From Flavobacterium sp. (GTDB lineage: Bacteria; Bacteroidota; Bacteroidia; Flavobacteriales; Flavobacteriaceae), in contig NZ_JAQSDH010000033.1 in assembly GCF_029945805.1 (NCBI RefSeq), forward strand, positions 62,001-126,000: a stretch of DNA of 64,000 nucleotides, in the 5' to 3' direction. Positions 8,280-15,945 of this stretch are shown here, in pieces (the first letter of the stretch is position 1; each line of letters begins with the position of its first letter). The notes under the pieces were generated by a model. It was not told where the DNA came from. It made no database searches and saw nothing but the letters and a program-made list of their open reading frames with translations. Position numbers and translations under genes: made by a program.

Positions 8280-9535
8280 TGAGTATAAAGAACAGATTAA
8301 TTACCATGAATTTTTTCCAGTTCTTTGTCTGGGGAGCATGGCTTATTACGATTGCAAACTTCTGGTTCGGAACAAAGCAATGGGATGGAACGCAATTTGG
8401 ATTGGTTTTTGGAACGATGGGAATTGCTTCTTTATTCATGCCTACTTTAACCGGAATTATTGCTGATAGATGGATAAATGCTGAAAAGTTATATGGAGTT
8501 CTTCATATTTTATATGCTTTAGTTTTGTTCTATTTGCCACAAGTAGAAACTCCAACGTATTTTATTTACGTAATGCTTTTGGCAATGTGTTTCTATATGC
8601 CGACAATCGCTTTGTCAAATTCTATTTCTTACACTGCTTTAAAGAACAGTAAAGATGCCGATGTTGTTAAAGATTTTCCACCCATTCGTGTTTGGGGAAC
8701 CATTGGTTTTATTGCGGCTATGTGGCTTACTAATCTTTCGGGAAATAAAGCCACGGCCTATCAGTTTTATATAGCTGGAATTGCAGCAATTTTGCTTGGA
8801 TTGTATTCTTTTACGTTGCCAAAATGTAAACCACAACACGTAAAAGGGGAAAAGTCTTCTTTTGTGGAATCTTTAGGATTGGAAGCTTTCAGATTATTTG
8901 GTACATATAAAATGGCCTTGTTCTTTATATTCTCCATGTTTTTGGGTGGAGCCTTACAGTTGACAAATGCTTATGGCGATGTCTATCTTTCTGAATTTGC
9001 CAAAGTTCCAGAATATGCTGATTCGTTTGTAGTGAAATATTCTACCATTATCATGTCAATTTCTCAGATATCTGAAACCTTATTTATTTTAGCTATTCCA
9101 TTTTTCTTAAAACGATTTGGTATTAAACAAGTAATGTTGATCTCCATGTTGGCTTGGGTTTTACGTTTTGGATTATTCGCTTACGGAAATCCTACTGATG
9201 GATTATGGATGATTGTAATGTCTTGTGTTGTATACGGAATGGCATTTGATTTCTTTAATATTTCAGGTTCCTTATTTGTTGAAACGAATACGGATTCTAA
9301 AATTCGTTCTAGTGCGCAAGGTTTGTTTATGATGATGACGAATGGTTTTGGAGCTATTTTAGGAAGTTATACTTCGGGTTGGGCGATTGAAAAGTTTTTC
9401 ACGCACGATAAAGTAAGAGATTGGCATACCATTTGGCTTTCTTTTGCGGCGTATGCTCTGGTAATTGCCATTGCTTTTGCTATTATGTTCAAACACAAAC
9501 ACAATCCGAAAGATGTTGCTAGTGTAACGCATTAA
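8279..9535 (+). CDS. MFS transporter, nucleoside permease (NHS, NupG-like) family
   Basis: A 418-residue 12-segment membrane protein. The opening MNFFQFFVWGAWLITIANFW and the loop GIIADRWINAEKLYGVLHI resemble the nucleoside:H+ symporter branch (NupG/XapB) of the major facilitator superfamily. The second half keeps the MNG-type segment as MMTNGFGAILGSYTSGWAIEKFF. It probably imports nucleosides across the inner membrane, but substrate is inferred from family only. It follows cmk, a pyrimidine-nucleotide kinase, by 69 bases but has its own promoter-like sequence and terminator. Confidence 0.85.
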   Translation: MSIKNRLITMNFFQFFVWGAWLITIANFWFGTKQWDGTQFGLVFGTMGIASLFMPTLTGIIADRWINAEKLYGVLHILYALVLFYLPQVETPTYFIYVMLLAMCFYMPTIALSNSISYTALKNSKDADVVKDFPPIRVWGTIGFIAAMWLTNLSGNKATAYQFYIAGIAAILLGLYSFTLPKCKPQHVKGEKSSFVESLGLEAFRLFGTYKMALFFIFSMFLGGALQLTNAYGDVYLSEFAKVPEYADSFVVKYSTIIMSISQISETLFILAIPFFLKRFGIKQVMLISMLAWVLRFGLFAYGNPTDGLWMIVMSCVVYGMAFDFFNISGSLFVETNTDSKIRSSAQGLFMMMTNGFGAILGSYTSGWAIEKFFTHDKVRDWHTIWLSFAAYALVIAIAFAIMFKHKHNPKDVASVTH

Positions 9536-9558
9536 AAATTACTACTATTTATATAAAG

Positions 9559-9598
9559 ACCTTTCACTACTAAAATCTTGGTATTGAAAGGTTTTTTA
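9559..9598 (+). terminator. Intrinsic terminator after the nucleoside permease gene
   Basis: ACCTTTCA (9559-9566) pairs with TGAAAGGT (9585-9592), followed by a T tract. Confidence 0.8.
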
Positions 9599-9618
9599 TT
9601 TCAATACACTTCCAGTCT

Positions 9619-9670
9619 AGCCCCGATAGCAGTGGCATCCCGAATTTTCGGGATAGAACGGATAGCGGGA
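9619..9670 (+). repeat. GC-rich intergenic repeat, copy A
   Basis: The element starts AGCCCCGATAGC, contains a tight hairpin (ATCCCGAA 9637-9644 with TTCGGGAT 9647-9654) and ends GGATAGCGGGA. It is much richer in GC than its surroundings. A second element with the same ends lies inverted at 18506-18548. It resembles REP-like intergenic repeats of flavobacteria. Confidence 0.65.
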
Positions 9671-9758
9671 ATTGCATAGCCTGAAACTGCCCAAAACTTT
9701 CGCTTCAAATAAAAAATAATTTTCTTGTTTTATACCCTCTATTTTCTTTTGTTAAATG

Positions 9759-9789
9759 TTTTGTAGTTAAGAAATTATGTGTAATTTTG
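9759..9789 (+). promoter_or_regulatory. Promoter of rpsA
   Basis: TTTTG (9759-9763) and TAATTTTG (9782-9789) are separated by 18 bases, an exact match to the flavobacterial consensus. The predicted start leaves a leader of about 110 bases before ATG 9908. The leader contains a small hairpin, AACAC-TGTT-GTGTT (9841-9854), followed by three Ts. Whether this attenuates transcription is not known. Confidence 0.65.
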
Positions 9790-9907
9790 CAGACCTTTTG
9801 GCGAAGAAGAGTTTCCTTTAGGTATCAACTATTTAAATCTAACACTGTTGTGTTTTTAATCGCATTACGAAACTCGAGAAGCATAGCATACAAATTATTT
9901 TACCAGC

Positions 9908-11683
9908 ATGGCTGTATTAAACAAAGAACAAGAAGCGTTTTTAAATGATTTTAACTGGCACAACTATTCAGAAGGAATTGACGCAGTAGACCAAAAAAAC
10001 TTGGAAGAGTTTGAAAACATGGTTACTAAAACGTTCATTTCAACGGATCAAGAAGAAGTTGTTGAAGGTGTAGTAGTAAGAATTACGGACAGAGACGCCA
10101 TTGTTGACATTAACGCGAAATCAGAAGGTGTAATTTCATTGAATGAATTCCGTTACAATCCATCGTTAAAAGTGGGTGACAAAGTAGAAGTATTAATTGA
10201 CATCCGTGAGGACAAAACAGGTCAATTGGTATTATCTCACAGAAAAGCAAGAACTATCAAATCATGGGATAGAGTTATTTCTGCTAACGAAACAGGTGAA
10301 ATTGTTACTGGTTTTGTTAAATGTAGAACTAAAGGAGGTATGATTGTAGATGTTTTCGGAATTGAAGCATTCTTACCAGGTTCACAAATTGATGTGAAAC
10401 CAATCCGTGACTATGATGTATATGTGAACAAAATGATGGAATTCAAGGTTGTGAAAATCAACCACGAATTCAAAAACGTTGTTGTATCTCACAAAGCGCT
10501 TATTGAAGCCGATATTGAAGTTCAGAAAAAAGAAATTATTGGTCAATTAGAAAAAGGACAAGTATTAGAAGGTGTTGTTAAAAACATTACTTCTTATGGT
10601 GTGTTTATTGACTTAGGTGGTGTTGATGGATTAATCCACATTACTGACCTTTCTTGGTCAAGAATCAATCACCCAAGTGAAGTTCTTGAATTAGACCAAA
10701 AATTAAACGTTGTAATCCTTGATTTCGATGACGAAAAAACAAGAATTCAATTAGGATTGAAACAATTGAATGCTCACCCATGGGACGCTTTAAGTGCTGA
10801 CTTGAAAGTTGGAGATAAAGTAAAAGGTAAAGTGGTTGTAATTGCTGATTACGGTGCATTTATCGAAGTTGCTGAAGGTGTTGAAGGTTTAATCCACGTT
10901 TCTGAAATGTCATGGTCTACGCACTTGCGTTCGGCTCAAGATTTCGTAAAAGTGGGTGATGTTGTTGAGGCTGTTATCTTGACTCTTGATAGAGATGATA
11001 GAAAAATGTCTTTAGGTATCAAACAATTGTCTCAAGATCCTTGGACAGATATTACGTCGAAATATCCTATCGGTTCTAAACACACAGGAATCGTTAGAAA
11101 CTTTACTAACTTCGGTATATTCGTTGAGTTAGAAGAAGGAATTGACGGTTTAGTTTATATCTCTGACCTTTCTTGGACTAAAAAAATCAAACACCCATCT
11201 GAATTTGTAAACGTAGGAGACAAATTAGATGTAGTAGTATTAGAATTGGATGTTGACGGACGTAAATTATCTTTAGGTCACAAACAAACAACAGATAACC
11301 CTTGGGACAAACATGAAGATTCTTACGCTGTTGGAACTATCCACAACGGAACGATTTCTGAAATTGTTGACAAAGGAGCTACTGTAGATTTCGGAGATGA
11401 TGTTGTTGCGTTTATTCCAACACGTCACTTAGAAAAAGAAGATGGTAAAAAATTGAAAAAAGGAGAAGCAGCTGACTTTAAAGTTATTGAATTCAACAAA
11501 GAATTCAAAAGAGTTGTAGCATCTCACACAGCTATCTTTAGAGAAGAAGAAGAGAAAAATGTTAAGTCTGTTGCAGAAGCAGTAAGCTCTAACAATAATG
11601 CTCCCGCTTCAACTTTAGGAGATAATAATGATATCCTTGCTGGATTAAAAGCAAAAATGGAAAAAACAGAGAAGAAAAAATAA
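9908..11683 (+). CDS. rpsA: 30S ribosomal protein S1
   Basis: A 591-residue protein built of successive S1 RNA-binding domains. The four central and C-terminal copies show the classic G-x-(V/I)-x-G-V-V...GVDGLIHITDLSWS and GVEGLIHVSEMSWS strands, each closed by K-x-x-LGxKQL. S1 binds the 30S subunit and unfolds mRNA leaders for initiation. That matters in Bacteroidota, where Shine-Dalgarno sequences are rare. An acidic N-terminal extension (1-40) and a low-complexity tail (EKNVKSVAEAVSSNNN) are typical for the phylum. It has its own strong promoter-like sequence and terminator. Confidence 0.97.
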   Translation: MAVLNKEQEAFLNDFNWHNYSEGIDAVDQKNLEEFENMVTKTFISTDQEEVVEGVVVRITDRDAIVDINAKSEGVISLNEFRYNPSLKVGDKVEVLIDIREDKTGQLVLSHRKARTIKSWDRVISANETGEIVTGFVKCRTKGGMIVDVFGIEAFLPGSQIDVKPIRDYDVYVNKMMEFKVVKINHEFKNVVVSHKALIEADIEVQKKEIIGQLEKGQVLEGVVKNITSYGVFIDLGGVDGLIHITDLSWSRINHPSEVLELDQKLNVVILDFDDEKTRIQLGLKQLNAHPWDALSADLKVGDKVKGKVVVIADYGAFIEVAEGVEGLIHVSEMSWSTHLRSAQDFVKVGDVVEAVILTLDRDDRKMSLGIKQLSQDPWTDITSKYPIGSKHTGIVRNFTNFGIFVELEEGIDGLVYISDLSWTKKIKHPSEFVNVGDKLDVVVLELDVDGRKLSLGHKQTTDNPWDKHEDSYAVGTIHNGTISEIVDKGATVDFGDDVVAFIPTRHLEKEDGKKLKKGEAADFKVIEFNKEFKRVVASHTAIFREEEEKNVKSVAEAVSSNNNAPASTLGDNNDILAGLKAKMEKTEKKK

Positions 11684-11705
11684 TTTTCTAATTTGTTAAT
11701 CAGTA

Positions 11706-11734
11706 AAAGTCCCGAGCAATCGGGACTTTTTTTT
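11706..11734 (+). terminator. Intrinsic terminator of rpsA
   Basis: AAAGTCCCGA (11706-11715), tetraloop GCAA, TCGGGACTTT (11720-11729), then more Ts: a perfect 10-bp stem with a GNRA loop. Confidence 0.93.
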
Positions 11735-11856
11735 GTGCTTGATTTTTGCTGAGTTGGGTAAATTAAAATGTTAAATTTTCCCAAAAAAGAACTTATTGAA
11801 AAACCATAATCGTTTTCATAGCGTAAATGACCCAATAACTTTTAAATTATACCGTT

Positions 11857-12423
11857 ATGAAAACTAGAAAATTTTTATCAACTGCATTCCTAGCATTGAC
11901 AATCTTCGCAACTACATTTACATTTGCACAAAAAGAAAAAACCGTTATGGTTGGTGGCGCGGCCATGTATCCGTCAAAAAACATTATTGAGAACGCGGTA
12001 AACTCAAAAGATCATACCACATTGGTTGCTGCGGTAAAAGCTGCAGGATTGGTTGAAACTTTACAAGGAAAAGGGCCATTCACCGTGTTTGCTCCAACAA
12101 ATGCTGCTTTTGATAAATTACCAAAAGGAACAGTTGAAACTTTATTGAAACCAGAAAACAAAAAAATGCTACAAACCATCTTGACTTACCATGTTCTAGC
12201 AGGAAAAATGAATGCTTCTGATATTGCAGTTGCAATTAAAAAAGGTGGTGGTAAAGCTACTTTGAAAACGGTTAGCGGAGGAACACTAACAGCTTGGATG
12301 AAAGGTTCAGCAGTTTACTTGACAGATGAAAACGGTAAAAGTGCTAAAGTTACTATTGCTGATGTTAACCAATCAAACGGTATTATTCACGTGATTGACG
12401 CAGTAGTTACTCCAAAAGCATAA
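11857..12423 (+). CDS. Secreted fasciclin (FAS1) domain protein
   Basis: A 188-residue protein with signal peptide MKTRKFLSTAFLALTIFATTFTFAQ and one FAS1 domain (about 45-187). The H1 motif reads GPFTVFAPTNAAFDKLP, the YH box is LTYHVLAG and the H2-like end is NGIIHVIDAVVTP. FAS1 domains mediate adhesion or act as stable extracellular modules; the partner here is unknown. It lies alone between two terminators. A stretch of glycines and lysines (KKGGGKATLK) fills the loop before the last strands. Confidence 0.9.
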   Translation: MKTRKFLSTAFLALTIFATTFTFAQKEKTVMVGGAAMYPSKNIIENAVNSKDHTTLVAAVKAAGLVETLQGKGPFTVFAPTNAAFDKLPKGTVETLLKPENKKMLQTILTYHVLAGKMNASDIAVAIKKGGGKATLKTVSGGTLTAWMKGSAVYLTDENGKSAKVTIADVNQSNGIIHVIDAVVTPKA

Positions 12424-12463
12424 TTTATATACTTGTACTTCGAAACTATTTAGTGTAAAATTG

Positions 12464-12497
12464 AAAAGTCTCCCATTTAGGTTAGGAAGACTTTTTT
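12464..12497 (+). terminator. Intrinsic terminator of the fasciclin gene
   Basis: AAAAGTCT (12464-12471) pairs with AGACTTTT (12488-12495), extended by two further pairs after one mismatch. A T tract follows. Confidence 0.75.
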
Positions 12498-12532
12498 GTT
12501 TTTTAGTTTAAAACGCTACTTGCTATATTCTT

Positions 12533-15500
12533 CTATCTCTTCAGCGCAAAATGCCCTCTGTATTCCTTTCCATCTTTTCGTGTAACGACATACCAGTAAT
12601 CGTTTGAAGGCAGTACTGCACCATTGTATTTTCCATCCCATGAAGTAGTGTTATTCAATGTTTTTAACAACTTACCATAGCGATCAAAGATTATTACTTT
12701 TAATCCCGGTTCAAGATTAGAAAATTTAATGGCCCAATTGTCATTATAACCATCACCATTTGGTGTGAAGAATTTTGGTGCATCTAATAAATATACCTCT
12801 TGTGTAGTAATTCCGCAGCCATTTATATCACGCACATATACCGTATAAATACCGCTGTTTAATCCGTTAAATATATTACTTGTTTGATAACTTATTCCAT
12901 CAATAGAAAATTCATAGTTACCAAAACCATTTATATTAACTGTTATTGTATTGTTGTTATCACTCCAGTCATGTATTTCAATATCATTAATGGTTGCGGC
13001 ATTTGAAGCAACAACAATAAAGTTTTTTGTTGCCGAACAACTTATACTTCCATAATTTTCAGTAACCATTACCGAATAATCTCCATCTTGTGAAACAGTA
13101 ATGGTTTGTGAAACAGCGCCAGTAGACCATAGGTAACTATCAAATCCAAAACCTGCATCGATAGTCACCTGACTTCTTTCACAAAGCGCAATAGTATCAG
13201 GAATCGTTATAACAGGTTTTTTTATCAAAGTCAAATCTAATTTTACAATTTTATTGCAGCCATCTGTTGAAGTGATTCTGATATAGATAGTATGCAGTCC
13301 AGTTGTAAGATTATAATTTGAAGTGGATGTAATCTGATTAGTATTGCTTTGATTGGTAGCTCCTAATAGTGAAGTATAATATTCAAATGTAAAATTTGTA
13401 GCATTTGATATTAAATTGGAATTTAAGTTCGTTAGGTCAATCAATTCCGAACCATCATTCAAATCATCACAAAATGTTTCGGTATAATCATTTGCATTTA
13501 ACGAATTTATTAATGTAACAGTAACAGATAAACGACCAACACTTTCACAATTAGAAAGGGTTTGAGTAGTATAATAAATTGCTCCATTTGCCAATGGTGT
13601 TGTGACTGGAATTGGACTTGTAGCCGAGATACTGCTGTACCAACTCAAATTACTACCTGTACTATCAATGTCATTGACTGTAGGATTTTGACTCGAACAA
13701 AAAATTTGCATTGCATTTCCGATTGGAGTTGCTGTGTTTTGGATATTTATTAAAACAACCGCCCGTAAACTCTCGCAAGTAGAAACGGTTTGTGAAGCAT
13801 AATAGTTTGTTCCGTTTGCTAAAACTGTTGTTGAAGGAAGTAAGTTACCGGCAGTTGCCGCATCATACCATTTTATATTTAAACCACTTATGGCGACAGA
13901 ACTCAATGTGGCATTTTGTTGAACGCAAAAAGTTTGTGGAGACGTTAATGTTGGTGCAGCAACCGAATTGACAGTTGTGGCAATAGAAGCTCTGTTGCTT
14001 TCGCAACCATTACTTGTTTGTGTGAGATAATAGGTGGTGTTGTTCTGTAAAACAGTATTTATTGGCAAACTACTAGTGTCAGTAAGCGAAGCATACCATT
14101 TTATATTTTGCCCAGTTGCAACCAAATTTGAGATTGTTGCATTATCGCTTTCGCAAAATACCTGATTGGCACTACTCGGAGCAATTGGCGCCGAATTAAT
14201 GGTTACCGCCACATTCAATCGCTGCGTACTAGACGGGCAAGTGCCATTTTGCCTTGAGGCGTAATAGTTTTGTCCGCTAACTAATGGTGTGGTGCCCATC
14301 AGTTGAGTTGTAGAAGTTGCGGAACTGTACCATTTTATCGAATTTGAATTTGGTAGCAAATTACTTACCGTTGGATTTTGTGAAGAACAAAAAGACTGAA
14401 TAGCACTTCCTACGGGCGTTGTTATATCACAAGGACCAAGTTTTAATGTAAAGCGTGAACCAAACTGATTGTTAGTGGTTACCGGAAAAGTACCTGACGA
14501 TGGATCAAAATCGGCTGTAGAGTGGAAATTACCGACATAGTACTGATTATCATTTTTGATTTTAAAATCGGTAAAATAAAAATTAATGCAGTTACCGTTA
14601 TAATCCCCAAGTTTGAAAGCGTTGTCGAAGTTTCTGCTTGGGTCAAGTTTGATATAAAAAGCATCTCGTCCACTGCCGCCACAATTGTAATTAATGATAA
14701 AGCTGTTACTTGACGGATCGGCATCAAACGCATTAATAAATTCACCTACTATGTAAGTATTATTATTGGTGTCAAATTCAATTTTGCTGAAAATGAAATA
14801 AGGATATCCATTCAAAGCAGGAAACCTTTTTACGTCTAAGAAATCTCCGTTGCTTGTTAGCCAAAGGACATATCTTCCCGGAGGAGTATTTGATACGGCA
14901 GGTCCAGGATCTACATCTATTGGAATTCCACTAGAAACATTTCCGCCGCCGCCGCCAATGATGATATTACCCACATTATCTATATTGAAGGTTTCAGGAT
15001 ATTGGTTTTGCAGAAATTTTTGCCAGATGATAGTGCCGTCAATTGTACTGAGCTTAAACACATTATAGCCACTGATGCCAGTGCTTGGATAGTCACCATT
15101 GGAAACCGTTAGTACAGGATTTTGGGTTATATCGATCTTAACCCTTTCATGATTTATGTTCAAAAAACCGACATTAAATTTTTTTCCAAAAACAATAGTT
15201 CCGAAATTATTTATCTTTAGTAAAAAAGAATCACCACCCATATTGAAATTCAATTGCGGATTTACCGCATCAATTTTTAAACGACTTTTGTAGGAACCAC
15301 TAATAAATATAGTATTTTGATTGTCTAGAGCCAAAGACGAAGAGGAAAATACGTCATACTGATTTGGATTGTCTAGGTTAGTCATCTTTTTAGTCATTAA
15401 GATGTTTCCCTGAGGATCAATCTTAAAAATTGTAATGAACTTTTGCATAAAAGTGGTGTACTCATAAATATCTGCTAAAAGATAAATATTGCCGTCTGTA

Positions 15501-15847
15501 CCTATTTCGATATCGACAGCTCTGTCCATAGTTCCAAATATGCTTCCGAACGTTTTTCCCCATAAAAAATTACCGTTGGTATCCAGTTTGGTTAGAAACA
15601 AACTTGTTTGATTTGTAGTTTGGGTATTGTCTATGATCTGGGTTCCACTGGTTGGGTCAATGTCAAAAAGTGTTTCATAGATCATTCCGAAAGTATAGCT
15701 GTTCTCATTGCTATCTACGTCAATCGAACTGGCATTATCACCGCTAAAGTAACTTCCTTCAAATGTTCTTTCCCATTGAAAATCCTGCGAAAACAAATTG
15801 ATTTGCGAAAAGAATAACAGAAGAATGAAAGTATAGTTTTTTTTCAT
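12533..15847 (-). CDS. Large surface protein with type B (gliding-motility-associated) sorting domain
   Basis: An 1104-residue secreted protein. Signal peptide MKKNYTFILLLFFSQINLFS is followed by a propeller-like region (about 25-470) of repeated blades with G-N-(I/F)-(Y/L/T) and DTNGNFLWGKTF elements. Four tandem units of about 75 residues come next, each with an FC..QN or FCES-N start and an IKWY or LSWY strand (Ig-like, CHU_C-associated type), then two more beta modules. The C-terminus FFTPNGDGYNDNW...GKYNGAVLPSNDYWYVV is the type B sorting signal of the type IX secretion system. It is probably exported through the pathway that includes PorQ. The ligand is unknown. Units 1 and 4 are more alike than units 2 and 3. 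Confidence 0.88.
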   Translation of the reverse strand: MKKNYTFILLLFFSQINLFSQDFQWERTFEGSYFSGDNASSIDVDSNENSYTFGMIYETLFDIDPTSGTQIIDNTQTTNQTSLFLTKLDTNGNFLWGKTFGSIFGTMDRAVDIEIGTDGNIYLLADIYEYTTFMQKFITIFKIDPQGNILMTKKMTNLDNPNQYDVFSSSSLALDNQNTIFISGSYKSRLKIDAVNPQLNFNMGGDSFLLKINNFGTIVFGKKFNVGFLNINHERVKIDITQNPVLTVSNGDYPSTGISGYNVFKLSTIDGTIIWQKFLQNQYPETFNIDNVGNIIIGGGGGNVSSGIPIDVDPGPAVSNTPPGRYVLWLTSNGDFLDVKRFPALNGYPYFIFSKIEFDTNNNTYIVGEFINAFDADPSSNSFIINYNCGGSGRDAFYIKLDPSRNFDNAFKLGDYNGNCINFYFTDFKIKNDNQYYVGNFHSTADFDPSSGTFPVTTNNQFGSRFTLKLGPCDITTPVGSAIQSFCSSQNPTVSNLLPNSNSIKWYSSATSTTQLMGTTPLVSGQNYYASRQNGTCPSSTQRLNVAVTINSAPIAPSSANQVFCESDNATISNLVATGQNIKWYASLTDTSSLPINTVLQNNTTYYLTQTSNGCESNRASIATTVNSVAAPTLTSPQTFCVQQNATLSSVAISGLNIKWYDAATAGNLLPSTTVLANGTNYYASQTVSTCESLRAVVLINIQNTATPIGNAMQIFCSSQNPTVNDIDSTGSNLSWYSSISATSPIPVTTPLANGAIYYTTQTLSNCESVGRLSVTVTLINSLNANDYTETFCDDLNDGSELIDLTNLNSNLISNATNFTFEYYTSLLGATNQSNTNQITSTSNYNLTTGLHTIYIRITSTDGCNKIVKLDLTLIKKPVITIPDTIALCERSQVTIDAGFGFDSYLWSTGAVSQTITVSQDGDYSVMVTENYGSISCSATKNFIVVASNAATINDIEIHDWSDNNNTITVNINGFGNYEFSIDGISYQTSNIFNGLNSGIYTVYVRDINGCGITTQEVYLLDAPKFFTPNGDGYNDNWAIKFSNLEPGLKVIIFDRYGKLLKTLNNTTSWDGKYNGAVLPSNDYWYVVTRKDGKEYRGHFALKR

Positions 15848-15945
15848 AGAAAATACTCAGTTGCCAATTTTGACAGATCAAAATTAATTATAAATTTGTC
15901 TAAACTTTTCGGTTCTTTCTATTATCGGGGCTTTATATAATTGTT

